NCBI RefSeq assembly: GCF_000002425.4
Contig: NC_037273.1
Span: forward strand, 9,622,089-9,686,088
Origin: Physcomitrium patens
Taxonomy: Eukaryota; Streptophyta; Bryopsida; Funariales; Funariaceae
DNA: 64,000 bases
Direction of reading: 5' to 3'
Shown piece after piece: positions 11,670-23,449 of this stretch. Position numbers and translations under genes: made by a program. Numbering within the stretch: the stretch's first letter is position 1; each line of letters begins with the position of its first letter. The notes under the pieces are model-generated. The model was given only the letters and a program-made list of their open reading frames with translations. It did not search any database and was not told where the DNA came from.

Positions 11670-12257
11670 TTAGCTTGGAATGCTACTTGAAGTTTTTTCA
11701 CCAGTAGAAAGGGGTGTGACATAAATAATATATGGTGATTCTTTCATAGCAGCATGCAAGAAAGCTTTTGCATCTATAAATACGGGTTTAATTGAATTGG
11801 ACTTATGACTCTCTACTTGATTAACTATACTGTTAGTTATACTTTTAGAGAAAGTAAGAGTTCGGGAAATCCAATCTATTTGAGGGTTGTATTTTTCTAA
11901 CCACGATAAACCTAAAATGACTGGATTAGAGAGAGATCTAATAATATTAAATACTACAAAACTATTATGACTATTGATTATTACTTCTATAGGAAGGATT
12001 TCATGAGTAATATCTCCAAAAGACAATGGACGACCATCTATGACTTCTACATGAACAGGTTTAGTTTTCTTTACTAAAGATATGCTATATCTTTTAGTAA
12101 ATTCTTCATCTAAAAAATACGCTGAGGCTCCTGAATCTAACAAAGCAAAGACTTTGTAATGTTTAGGTCCTAAAATAATATTTAATATTAAACAAGGAGA
12201 GGGCTCTGAGGAGAGAATAGGACCTTTACTAGATGTTGTACAATGTTCTAGCCGCAC
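11670..12257 (-). pseudogene. Element A protease
   Basis: 195 codons are open on the minus strand. It contains KVFALLDSGASAYFLDEEF with the intact D-S-G-A active site, and NPVILGLSWLEKYNPQIDW, the ILG block of retroviral-type aspartic proteases. It releases gag and pol proteins from the precursor. The frame ends before RT, so protease and RT are in separate open segments. Confidence 0.8.
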
Positions 12258-12883
12258 GATCCCTATTGTAGTTGGACAAACTCGTTTTCTGACCTATTGT
12301 CTTCTTTCATAGCCATACTCCTCATTTTGTGATTACGTCATTTCTTTGGACAATGTTGTTGAGTGTGCTTTGGTTCTCTACAATATAAACATAATCCTTC
12401 TTGACAAGGACCAGTCTTTTCTTGCATAATAAGAGGTTTGAAACATACTATATCAATTTGCATATCCTCTACTTTCGAATGTATGTGTTGAAGAGGTGTT
12501 GGTGTTGCCATTGAATTATAGTAACATTGAGGTTGGTTCTCAAATCAGAATTCAAAAAGACGATTGTCGCACTTCACAGCAAAATCAATTGCTTGACTCA
12601 ATATTTGAGGATCAGGTAAGTTGAGCATTAATTTTTTTACCTCATATTATAATCCATAGAGAAATTGACTAATAAGTGCAGCATCATCTCACTTGATATC
12701 AGTTGCAAGTTATCAAAATTGTGAAGCATATAATGTTACTAATCGATTGCCTTGTCGTAAAATATGGATCTTATTGGTTGCAACACGAATTACATCATGT
12801 TCTCCATACATGGATCGAAACTCCGCCAAAAAAGCCTCTAGATTATCTAATATTGGATCTCATCGTTCAAGAAAAGATGAAAA
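12258..12883 (-). pseudogene. Element A gag C-terminal half with zinc knuckle
   Basis: Broken minus-strand coding. The CCHC knuckle CLYCREPKHTQQHC (C-x2-C-x4-H-x4-C) is intact near 12395-12355. Upstream is QIDIVCFKPLI, and further up the capsid region with several stops. It binds element RNA. Confidence 0.65.
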
Positions 12884-13261
12884 TCACAATAGTGCTGAAC
12901 CTGAAAGAAGCATATCAATGAATCTAACTTGCGATCCTGGAGTTGGATAGCTTTGGGGTTGAAGTTCAATCACAAGTTGCACTTGATTGATAAATCCTCG
13001 AAACTTGGATCTGGTGCCATCAAACTTCTCGGGTAGGGTAATTCTTGGTTCTCTAACATTTGAAGGGCGTTCCACCATAGGAGAAAGGACATGGTTTGGT
13101 GCAGATGTTGAAGCAGCTCCAACCATTTCTATATCTTCACTTCCTGCCAATCTTGTTGCTCCTTCTGGTGGTAACTTGAGTTGATGCATTACAAGCATTA
13201 ACTCTCTTAATTGCTCTTGTATTTGTACCATTGCACTCTTCATTTCAACAAGTTCTGCCAT
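12884..13261 (-). pseudogene. Element A gag N-terminal part
   Basis: Begins MAELVEMKSAMVQIQEQLRE, a heptad-like coiled-coil start shared with element C. It continues through LPEKFDGTRSKFRGFINQVQ and ends at a premature stop after SGSALL, where element C reads on. Confidence 0.75.
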
Positions 13262-13441
13262 GATAACACTTAGAAGAGAGATAATGTCTAATATCGCTCA
13301 AGACAAATAGAAGAGAGGACTTGAGAACAAAGAAAATACTAAGAACGATATTAGTTTAGAAGAGGGTAATCCGCAACTTCTAATATGCTTATATCTTATC
13401 AAGAAAAAGGAGTATTCCATTCTTAATCAAAATTAGACAAA

Positions 13442-13453
13442 GCTCTGATATTG
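13442..13453 (-). promoter_or_regulatory. Primer-binding site of element A
   Basis: The minus strand reads caatatcagagc. Its TATCAGAGC core matches the complement of the initiator tRNA-Met 3' end (TGGTATCAGAGC). It sits about 20 nt inside the LTR rather than adjacent to it, as in C and D. Confidence 0.6.
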
Positions 13454-13473
13454 TAAGTGTACTCTTATCAATC

Positions 13474-14034
13474 TATCAAAGACAAGAACTCAATGAAAAA
13501 ACAATTCAAAAAAGTGAGCCTTCACTCAAAGAGAGATAACAAAATATATATAAATAAGTATGTATATTGAAAGAGAAACTAGAATGGCTATTGCCAAAAG
13601 ATAAGAAAACTAGAGACCTTTGAAACTAGACTAGAAGCAAGAAAGGAGTTGACAAGAGTGAAGAAGGCTTCATTCCTGTCTCTCTATATATTATCTAATT
13701 AGGGGCTACATGGCGACATTCTATAGGACCTCCAATATGTGTTGACTTTGTAGGACACATGCCTTGATTTACAAGGTAAGTTTTTCTATATTTGGGCCAC
13801 ATTGTTAGCTTGATCTTCAAGCTAACAACATGTGTGGCACATGGCCAACTTGTTGACCACGTTTCTAACTCAAAAAATCAATTAAAGTTACCTATGGAGT
13901 CAAAGCAGCATCTATGAAGCTTCTAGAAAGCTTCCATATTGAATAGTATAGAATTAACTTACTTTTATCTACTTTTACTTACTTCTATCTATTTATATAT
14001 GTAATTACTAGCTTACATGATTATGTCCTTGACA
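13474..14034 (-). repeat. 5' LTR of element A
   Basis: On the minus strand it starts TGTCAAGGACATAATCATG and ends near TTTGATA. It shares the U3 hairpin (13804-13826) and the TATA region with the element C LTR. Length about 561 bp. Confidence 0.85.
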
Positions 14035-14535
14035 CAAGAACAACAAAAGGTCAATGCGGATGTCTATCAAAAGGAACAACCACCATTCGTTTTGGGTGAT
14101 AAGGTATGGCTACTTCATCGCAATATCAACACCACTCATCTTTGTGACAAGTTGGACTATCGAAGGCTGGGACTATTTTCTATTTCTGCACAAATATATC
14201 CAGTTTCATATTGTTTACATCTATCGGAGTCAATGAAAATCCATCCATTATTCCATGTATCTCTTCTTGAACCATACAAGACAGTGTGCATACTAAGAAG
14301 ATGACAAGCTCCACCTCCTCCTATAGAAGTGGATAATAATGAAGAGTTTGAAGTAGGAGAAGTCTTAGATTCAAGGCGGTACCAAAATAAATTAGAATAT
14401 CTTGTCCATTGGCACGGATATGATATTAGTGAATGCATATGGGAGCCAATAAAGAATCTTATAAATGTAGCAAAGGCGATGGAGGCTTTTCATCGACGAC
14501 ATCCATCAAAATCAAGACGAAAACCTTCTTTATAA
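14035..14535 (+). pseudogene. A2 integrase tail and chromodomain
   Basis: Reads EQQKVNADVYQKEQPPFVLG, DKVWLLHRN, LDYRRLGLFS, ESMKIHPLFHVSLLEPYKTV, then a stop at 14302. The chromodomain follows in the same register: EFEVGEVLDSRRYQNKLEYL, VHWHGYDISE, IWEP, ending near RRHPSKSRRKPSL. One aromatic-cage region is altered (TWEP to IWEP). Confidence 0.8.
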
Positions 14536-14614
14536 AAGAAACAACATCTAGGCAAGATAATATTCTATTTTCAATCCTTGTTCGTAGCTTCTTTGTAGTA
14601 GTGACGCTCAGGAG

Positions 14615-15037
14615 ATGGAGAACCAACAACCAATGGATTCAACTCAAGAGCCTTCATTTGTTGACCTACCGGACGAGACATTATAATTGTCACAACCTTC
14701 AAGACGACGCAATCGAGATGAAGATCTTCAAGATCGACATGTTCTTCTTCAAATAGATGGCGAGATACAACGCGTTTGATATCATGATTTGGGAAGGGAC
14801 TCCCAATGTTTGGTGATTTTGCTAGAGGTATGAACAACTCCTGATGGTGTTCCAAATGTTCTAGTCGAAGGAAGTTATGAAAGCCTCAACAATGATCAAA
14901 TAACTAGGTGGTCTTCCTGCCTTGGTATGGGACACTATCGATGGTTGAGAGGCCCTATCAATCATCTTCGAAGAGAACAAAGATCAAAGTATGTGGCAAA
15001 TACAATTTGTCGCATTATAGATTTCTTCAACATATGA
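14615..15037 (+). pseudogene. A2 extra 3' frame (141 codons, function unknown)
   Basis: The ATG at 14615 opens a frame of exactly 423 nt ending TGA at 15035-15037, the same length and register as 48626-49048 in element C. It is broken only by stops consistent with C-to-T/G-to-A change. Readable parts include DSTQEPSFVDLPDET, SQPSRRRNRDEDLQD, TTPDGVPNVLVEGSYESLNN and GMGHYRWLRGPINHLRRE. No membrane segment or known domain is recognised. It lies between the chromodomain and the 3' LTR. Confidence 0.55.
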
Positions 15038-15078
15038 TGACCGCTCCTCGTGGAACTTGTCCCTAGAAGGGGGAGTAA

Positions 15079-15619
15079 TGTCACGGACATACTCATATAA
15101 GCTAGTAATTACATATACAAGTAGGTAAAATTAAATTAATTCTATAGTATTTAATATGGAAGCTTCCTAGAAGCTTTATAGATGTTGCTTTGACTTCATA
15201 GGTATCTTTAATTGACTTTTTGGATTAGAAATGTGGTCAACAAGTTTGCCATGTGCCACACATGTTGTTAGCTTGAAGATCAAGCTAACTATGTGGTCCA
15301 CATGTAGAAAAACTTGCCTTATAAGTCAAGGCATGTGTCCTACAAAGTCAACACATATTGGAGGTCCTATAGAACGTCGCCACGTAGCCCCTAGTTAGAT
15401 AATATATATAGAGACAAGAGTGAAGGCTTCTTCACTCTTGTCAACTCCTTTCTTGCTTCTAGTCTACTTTCAAGGGTCTCTAATTTTCTTGTCTTTTGGC
15501 AATAGCCATTCTAGTTTCTCTTTCAATATACATACTTATTTATTTATATTTTGTTACCTTTCTTTGAGTGAAGGCTCACTTGTTTGAATTGATTTTTCAT
15601 CGAGTTCTGGTCCTTGACA
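15079..15619 (+). repeat. 3' LTR of element A2
   Basis: TGTCACGGACATACTC to TCCTTGACA, preceded by the purine tract agaagggggagtaa (15065-15078). The hairpin gttagcttga/tcaagctaac is at 15267-15289. 541 bp. Confidence 0.85.
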
Positions 15620-15689
15620 CTAAGTCAACCATCTCTCCTTTTGAATTGACTATTCTATCGACTATTAGTCTATTTTATCAATATCTTAC

Positions 15690-16742
15690 AGAAACAAACT
15701 AATATCTATTTTTTAGTGATAAAGTATGATTACTTTGTTGTAATATAAATTATTCATTCTTGTCATAAGTCAAACAATTATAGGATTAAATATTTTCTTA
15801 TTTGTGAATAAATCATTCTTATTGCTTATTGATTATATTTATTAAAGTCAATAAAGATTTAATTTGTATTTAATATGTCTCTTTTTGAAACACATGAGAC
15901 AATGAATATCTTAGGAAGAAGACAAATATCACTTCTTTCTACCAAAATAGATAATAATCAAGAATTTGAAGTAGAAGAAGTTTTAAAATCAAAGTAACGT
16001 TCAAATATATTAAAATATCTTATTCATTGGCATAGATATAATATTAATGAATGCACATGGGAGCTAGCAAATAATCTTGCAAATGTAACAAAGAAGATTG
16101 AAACTTTTCATTGATGACATCTATCAAAATCAAGATAAAGAATAGCAAGATTTTGGAAAAGATGATAATTACTTTTCATAGAACTTATTCCTAGATGGAT
16201 GGATTAATGTCACAGATATATATATTTATTTTTATAACTACCTATATGATTAGATAAAAATAAATGAACATAGATTAATTTTATAATATCTTTTAAAAAA
16301 AAAATTTAGAAGCTTCTTAAATGTAATTTTGATTTTATATGTATTTATAATTGATTGGTAGGTTGAAATTTGGTCAATAAGGTAACCATGTATGATACAA
16401 ATTGATAGCTTGAGAAACAAGCTAACTATATGGCGCACATATAAAAAACTTGTCTTATAAGTTAAAATATGTTTAACAAAGTCAACATGTATTGGAAGCT
16501 TAAGAGAATATCATCATGTAACTCTTAGTTAGATTATATATATGGAGGCAAGACTGAAGCCTTTTTCACTTTTGTCAATGCATTTTTAGTCCTAAATCTT
16601 GTTTAAAGACTTTTTGGTCTTTTTGTCTTTTGCAATAGTTATTTTATTATAATATTATATCATCTTTAAATGATTATTTATCCTTTTCAAATGGCACAAG
16701 CTTGTCTTAATCCGTTAATTTTCAAGATTCATGTCCTTGATA
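15690..16742 (+). mobile_element. Element F: degraded 3' end of an older chromovirus copy
   Basis: AT-drifted nucleotide similarity to the integrase tail (15690-15840). The chromodomain is recognisable at about 15955-16130 (gaatttgaagtagaagaag; cattggcatagatataata). Then comes an LTR of 16208-16742 starting TGTCACAGATAT. No frame stays open. A2 lies directly upstream and may have been inserted into it. Confidence 0.7.
16208..16742 (+). repeat. 3' LTR of element F
   Basis: Starts TGTCACAG, ends TCCTTGATA, and carries a weakened hairpin at about 16406 and a TATATATGGAGGCAAG promoter-like stretch matching the family LTR. Confidence 0.7.
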
Positions 16743-16764
16743 CTAAAAAGTCAACTTGACTAGT

Positions 16765-17712
16765 GTGAATACATACTTTTATATCTTGGTATATAATCTT
16801 ATAATTCTAACGTTTTGTAACATATGATGAATATGAAGTTCTTAGACTTTCTAGATTTCTTAGACTTCCTAGATTTGATTGAGAAGCCAACATTATTGCT
16901 TCTTTCAATTATACAACTCTAGGCATAAATTCTAAATTTCTTCTATAAACATAAGCATAATTACAAGTCAAAATAGAAAAAATTAATGTATAATTTTTAA
17001 TTTCAAATGAGAATTTTTACAAAGAAGCATAAGTTATCTATTTAAAAAAAGAAATTATATTAAAAAAATAAATAATAATTCAAAGTGGATAGCTTCCAAC
17101 CTTTAAATACAAGAATAGAAGAGAAGTAATCCAATTATTTCTAAAATCAAGGCAAGAATAATAAATAAGTACTCTTGTCAAATTGTTAAGTATAAGAACT
17201 CAAAGAAGATATATAAATAAGTAAAAAATAAATTAAAGAGAAATAAAATAATATATATATATTATAAGAAACTAGAATAGCCATTATGAAAAGCTAGAAA
17301 ATTAGAGACTCTTAAAATTAGAATAGAGGCAAAAAAAAGAATTGATAAGAATGAACAAAGCTTCATTCTTACTTTCATATATATTACTTAATTTAAAGTT
17401 ATGTAGCAATTTTTTATAGGATCTCTAGCACATTTTGACTTTATTAAATACATGTATTAACATGCAAAGCAAGTATTCTATATGTGCATCACATAGTTTG
17501 CTTGTTCTACAAGCTATCAATATATATGACATGTAGTTAATTTGTTGACCAAGTTCTTAACCTATCAATTAACTACAAATACAAATAAAGTCAAGGTACC
17601 ATTTATGAAGCTTCTAAGAAGCTTTTCTTGAAGGTATTGTGAAATTAATCTACTTTTATTTACTTATATCTAATCATATAAGTAATCATAAGAATATATA
17701 TATATTAGTGAC
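16765..17712 (-). mobile_element. Element H: internally deleted, degraded chromovirus copy
   Basis: On the minus strand, a family LTR (about 17190-17712) is followed by a trace of the gag leader (17090-17180). After unrecognised sequence comes a short RT piece (16765-16850) matching the region around 10985-11065 of element A. No coding capacity. Confidence 0.6.
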
Positions 17713-17831
17713 AGTGTTTTGAAGCACGATTAATTACAAAGAATTTTATTTACTTCTATCTAATCATATAAGTAATCATAATAATAAATATATATATATA
17801 TATATTAGTGATAGTGTATATATTAGTGTCA

Positions 17832-17901
<70 letters not shown>

Positions 17902-17945
17902 TGACAGTGTTTTGAAGCACAATTAATTACAAAGAATTTTATTTA
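17662..17945. repeat. Tandem duplication of an LTR end with TA microsatellite
   Basis: The stretch taatcatataagtaatcata plus attagtga(c/t)agtg occurs at 17670-17730 and again at 17761-17815. The flank gtgttttgaagcac...aattacaaagaa occurs at 17713 and 17901. A (TA)n run fills about 17833-17898, bordered by the palindrome attagtgtcactaat (17822-17836). Confidence 0.75.
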
Positions 17946-18089
17946 AGTCAAAAGTCTTGATTATCAAAAATCTTTTGCATTAATTACTTTTCTTATAATA
18001 ATTTTTATATTTTTTATAATTATCATTATCTTTTATCAGAATATATTGTACCTTGATACTATTTTAGCTTAAATAAATATTGAATTTAA

Positions 18090-18200
18090 ATAAAATGATA
18101 TTTAGATGAAGATTATAGAAGGATTTGAATTTCTATTTGAACATAAAGGTAAGGTGTTGGAATTGCTAAAGACTTTATTTGGTATAAAATAAATTAGATG
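18090..18200 (+). pseudogene. Ty1/copia RT scrap
   Basis: A degenerate frame reading EHKGKVLELLKTLFGIK resembles the copia RT motif (KLxKSLYGLKQ). Too short and too decayed for further assignment. Confidence 0.4.
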
Positions 18201-18279
18201 CAAATGAAACAATATCATATTATTTATATTCTTTTTTGAGAATGCACTAAGCACTTAGTTGTAGAAAGTAAGTAAAAAT

Positions 18280-18740
18280 AAAACAATAATCCTACAAAGT
18301 CTAACAAAGCTTTAAATAAACTTTAAATAATCTTCAACCTTAAAAGAATAAATCTTAATCAAATTCTAAATAAAATCTTAATTAATTTATAATTAAAATA
18401 TTAATTAAAATCTTAATAAATCTTAATCAAATCTTAGATCAAATCTTATTTAAATCCTAATTGGAATCTTAATAAATTTTAATCAAATTTTAGATCAAAT
18501 CCCAATAAAATCTTAATGAAATTATAAATTCTAATTATATTCTTATAAAATCTTAAATCTTAAACTAATCCTAATAAAATAATAAATTCTAATCAAATCC
18601 TAATCAAATCCTAAAATCTAGACCAATACTAATGAAATCTTAAAAAAATCCTAAATTATAAATCCTAATCAAATCCTAAACCAACCTTAAGCAAAACCTA
18701 ACCAAATCTTAAATCTTAAATAAATCCTTAATAATCCTAT
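18280..18740. repeat. Degenerate TCCTAAAT/AATCAAATCCTAA repeat
   Basis: Low-complexity array of variants of aatcctaaatc and aatcaaatcctaa. Its complement (ttaggatttgattaggattt) also fills 57930-58340, and looser versions occur at 22180-22560. The unit resembles the plant telomere repeat TTTAGGG with the last base drifted, but no exact array is present. Confidence 0.6.
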
Positions 18741-19599
18741 AATAGATTAAAAATTCAATAATTAATAATTAAATTATTAAATTTGATTTAAATTTTGAAA
18801 TTTGTTAAAAATTAAGTTAAAAATAAGCATAAGAAATTTAAAGAAGATTGCACATACTATATAGACAATAATCTCTAAACTCCACTTAGGTCTTTGTTGA
18901 CATCCTTTTTAACCTTCATGTTGATATTCCAAATTTATAATCTCTTAATTTCATTTTTTAATTGCATTCAAAATTTGAAAAATATTTGGAAGTTAAGATA
19001 GCTACTATTGAGTAAAATTATACATCAATCAAACTAGCTTATTGATAAATATCTTAAAAAACCTCATTAGTCCTCTATACCCCAATTTTTGAGACCACAA
19101 AAACTCTCATACTCTTTAATCTAATAGCTCAATTGACTTCATATCTCTTAAATACATTTTTACCAAGCACAATGATAAATTGCCAAATTTTTATTTGTAA
19201 AAATACTACAAAGCTTACAAAATCCTAAAATTTTTAAACTTATTTTTATTTTTAAAAATCTAAATCCATCAAAAACATTACTTGCTTTGAAAATCCCTCA
19301 AAACTTCAATATTAATTCAAATGATATGAAATCAACTCTCAAAATTTCTTCAATTACCTGCTCTCTAATTATATTCTTCAATTTACAAATGAACCTTATA
19401 ATATAAAAAATTTACTATATTCCTATCATTTATCTTTATTTTTCTATAATATCTTTCTACTTGGCTCTTTTATAATAACATCCATTTTTTTATTTTTCAC
19501 CATATAAGCATGCTACCACACAATAACAAGAGTTTAGATGGATCTTTATAAAATCTTAATTAAAATCACTTAAATTAAATCTTTATTTATACACAATGT

Positions 19600-20590
19600 A
19601 AATTAAAGGATTTGTCCTTACATTCATTATCTATGTCAATGATATATAAATTAGTGACAAAAACTTTGAAATCCTTGTGAAATGTAACGTAAATTGTAAG
19701 AATACTACAAAATAAAAGAATAAGGTGAATGTAGTCATTTCTTTTGTAATGATTTCTTACAAGACAAAAAGAATGATACTATTAATTTAAGCCAAGCTAA
19801 GTACATTTGATAATTGTTAGAAGATTTTGGGATGAAAGATGCAAAGGCAATTGCCACACCAATGAGATAAGGCCATTTTACTAAGCATAAGAATGATAAT
19901 CTATTAAATGTAGAACGTATAAAGTTTTATCAAAAAGCTTTAAGTTTATTATTGTACCTTGCAAATGATACAAGGTATAACATTACGTTTGCTTGTCAAA
20001 AATTTGTACCATAGTCGCACATTCATATATTTTGCATTAATAAAGGATGAAGCAAATATTTTGATACTTGTAAAGAACAAAAAAATTGATATTGTAGTAT
20101 CAAGGCAAAAAATAAAATTACAACTAATATGCTATAGTAATGCAAATAGAGCAAGTAATGTAAAGACACTTCATTTAGTAGGCATTCATATTAAGCATCT
20201 TAATTATCACTCGGTCAAAAAAAAAACAATCATTAGTTTTAATTTTATCAACAATAGTAGAGGATGCAAATTTGGCTAGTACAATGAACGAGACTTCATG
20301 GCTTTGCAAAGTACTTAGAAATTATGACATTTACAAGGTAGAAATGATCTTTATTTGTAATAATAACTAGAATATCATTGCTATTACAAAGAATCCAACA
20401 TACCATGGTTTTACAAAGTATTTAAATATAAAACATAATTTTATTAAACAATGGGTGGAGAAAAAATAGATTGGATTGAAAAATTATTCCATATATCAAA
20501 TGGCGGCAAATATCTTCACAAAACCTCTTTCTAAAGATATGTTTCTAGCTTTTAAAGATATTTCAATTTATTTTTTAATAAAGAACTAAG
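19600..20590 (+). pseudogene. Ty1/copia RT-RNase H remnant
   Basis: Broken plus-strand coding. It shows a YVDD-box descendant (YVNDIQIS at about 19640), the RNase H body (19959-20279) and the copia C-terminal hallmark: ITKNPTYHGFTKYLNIKHNF-like, then FIKQWVEK, then a KPLSKDMF-like end at about 20520-20550. It is not continuous and probably ancient. The 3' LTR is not recognised. Confidence 0.6.
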
Positions 20591-20599
20591 TTCTAGTTT

Positions 20600-20622
20600 T
20601 AAGTAGAACTTATTTTATACAT

Positions 20623-20656
<34 letters not shown>

Positions 20657-23270
20657 ATACTTTTACTAAATATTTATTTAGTTAATTAATATTTTAAAAA
20701 AAACAGATTTTATTATATATACCATGCATTATCTATTTTTTATATATTTCAAATCTTGCTATTAAATCAATGATATATATGAAGACTGCCTTTCTAATGA
20801 AAAAATTGGAATAATTAAATTTAGACATATTTAAATTGTCTAACTCAAAGAAACTTAACTCCTACAATTCAAAAACTTTCAATTCAATCTCATAGATGGC
20901 TAAGCTAATAAAACTTATATTCTTATGTTTTGTTTAAATATTGGAACTTATTTCTATAAAAAATTATCTATAAAACAAAGAATAGCTATATAATTTTATA
21001 TATTAAGTGTCGAAAGATTCTTCTAAAATTTGCAAAAAAAATTCTGAAAAAAATTATTGTCTCATTTGAATTAAAATAAAGAAAAATCATACCATGCAAA
21101 AAGTTTATGTATAATTTTTTAGTTAAATTATGATTGAAAAAATATATTTTAAAGTCTAATTGGTAGTTTTTAATATTGCTTAAAGTGGCTAATGAAAATA
21201 TCAACTTACTTAAAGCTACTTTCAATACCAGAAAAAAACATTATATGTATATAATATTAGTTACTATGGTATTTAGACTTTACTATGGTATAATATGGTA
21301 TCATTTAATACTCCTCTTTTGGTAAAAATTAATAGTATATTTTAGCAAATATTATCAAAAAAATGCTTAGATTGATATCTATAGAAGAGCATTTGTGAAC
21401 CAAAGTCAAAAAAAAAATCCGAACCACTGAATAGTGCATCCGTAGTAAATAAAAACTTCTTTTTTCAATCAAAAATTTAGAATTGACACTAAATTTTATA
21501 GAAATTTTACATGCATTAGTTTTAGAGAAAATTAAGTTTGTATTGAATTTGTAAGAACCATGCAAAGTCAAAATTTGATTCAAATTAGTTTATTTTTTAA
21601 AATTAAAAAAATATATACATAATTTAGAAATTTTAGTGAATTTGTTACAAATATACTAATAATATTTATTAGGCTTTTGAATATGCCTATAATAAGTTTA
21701 TGACATAGATTAGAATTTAATTGATTAATTAGATTGAAAAGTTGTTACAATTCAAGTGAGTTAAGATATTAGTAGTTGATAATTTCAAGGTTAAATAAGA
21801 TTTCAAATATTTGCAATAAAATACCAATTGGATTAAAATTAAATTTAATTGACTAGTAGTTGATTAGAATCTTAATATCTACACAAATTTTGAATGTAAT
21901 TCTAAAACTTATAAAATATATATATTGATATTAGAAGTTTGACTTTAAGATTAAAGAAGGAGGCTTTCCAATACCTAAGCAATTCATTAGTGTTTATTCT
22001 CATTTTGTTAGTACAATTCTTCTTGATTTTATTACATTTCTTGTCATTTAGGGGATTAAAAGGAGTAAATTTTTTTAAGTAAATTTAATAGTTATTTTTT
22101 AAAATTCAAGGTTAAATCATCTATTGTTAAATTTATTATAACTGATTTAAATTTATTAGAATTTGGTCAAGTCTTTTCAAAGGTATCTTTGGAATTTGGT
22201 TAGAATTTAATTAAGATTTTATTAATATTTATTTATGATTATTTGTTTGAAATTGAATAAGATTTAATTATAATTTCTTTGAAATTTAATGGATTTATTA
22301 TAAGAATTAATCATGATTTCTTTGAAATTTAATGAATTTATTATAAGAATTAATCATGATTTCTTTGAAATTTAATGGATTTTTTAAAAAAAATTGATGA
22401 GAATTTTTTAGGATGTGCTTAGAAGTTACATAATGTTAAATCAGAAGTTAACCAGCTATATTTAGGATTTTTCTAAGATTGTTAGGATGTGCTTGTAATA
22501 TCTTAGAATTTTCTTAAGATCTTGTTTAGGTTGTTTATAATTACATGGATTTTAATTTTAAGTTCATAGAAGTAAAAATAGATTGAATACAAGTTTCTTA
22601 GAGAATTTAGATTTCTAAGAATTTTTTTTTTTAAATACTTTGAGTAGAAGAAATAAAAATATTTATTTCAATAGTCTTTAAAATCAACTTTATATTGTAA
22701 TTTTTCTTTTTTCTTTGGATGAATTATACAATCAACTCTATATACATACATTTTTATTATTGTTCATTCTAATAAATAATATTACTAAATCTTACAAGTA
22801 ATAATAACATGATAATAGTAATAAAGAAGTAATATTTATTGAACTAATAGAGTGTGCTTAGTTGATTTATTGGTCATGTTTAAAGTATTTTTTATTTAAT
22901 TATTTGTGAAAATAAAAATTTAACTAGAAAGCCTTAATTCATTACTATTTTTGATTGATTTTATAATAATAAAATCAAATGATAAAGATTTACAATTTTT
23001 TGATTAATATATTATTTAATAAAATTCTTTCAATATATTAATCCATTAAAAATAAATAGTATTACTAACAAAATATTATTTATTTCTACATGAAGAAATT
23101 AATAAATAAATGTAAATAAAAAAATTGAAATAAATGTAATGATTCAACTCTTTTATTTTGGAAAATAGTGATGAAAAACATTCATTACTTAAATTTTATG
23201 TAATCAAACAAATTAAAAAAAATGTAACAAAACAAAATTACAAAACAAAATTTACTCCTCAGACTACTTG
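20600..23270. other. AT-rich stretch without recognisable genes
   Basis: Contains a (TA)n run near 20635-20655 and a 43-bp tandem repeat at 22274-22385. Open frames here are short and low-complexity. No TE protein motif recognised. Confidence 0.6.
22274..22385. repeat. 43-bp tandem repeat, about 2.5 copies
   Basis: Units starting tttctttgaaatttaatg at 22274, 22317 and 22360, nearly identical. Confidence 0.85.
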
Positions 23271-23449
23271 ACTGGTCAACGTACTAGTTGAGGAAATAAT
23301 GTAATAGTATGTTTCTTTGCATGAGGGTGTGACCTCATTGCACTTAAATTAGCATTATGTGCCTTGTGCAAATTTAATTCAGTTTGACTCTTTCATAGTA
23401 TTTTACATGGATCACTATTGCTATTCCAAATGTATAAGAGATCATCCTC

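Larger units (their letters stand above)
14035..15619 (+). mobile_element. Element A2: 3' part of a chromovirus copy, plus strand
   Basis: Starts abruptly inside the integrase tail where element A was inserted. It continues through the chromodomain, the extra 3' frame, a purine tract and a 3' LTR. Its 5' part would lie left of the window. Confidence 0.85.

Noticed and set aside
18280-18740. CRISPR-like or satellite array
   Set aside because: Units are degenerate and without constant spacing or unique spacers. A eukaryotic simple repeat explains it.
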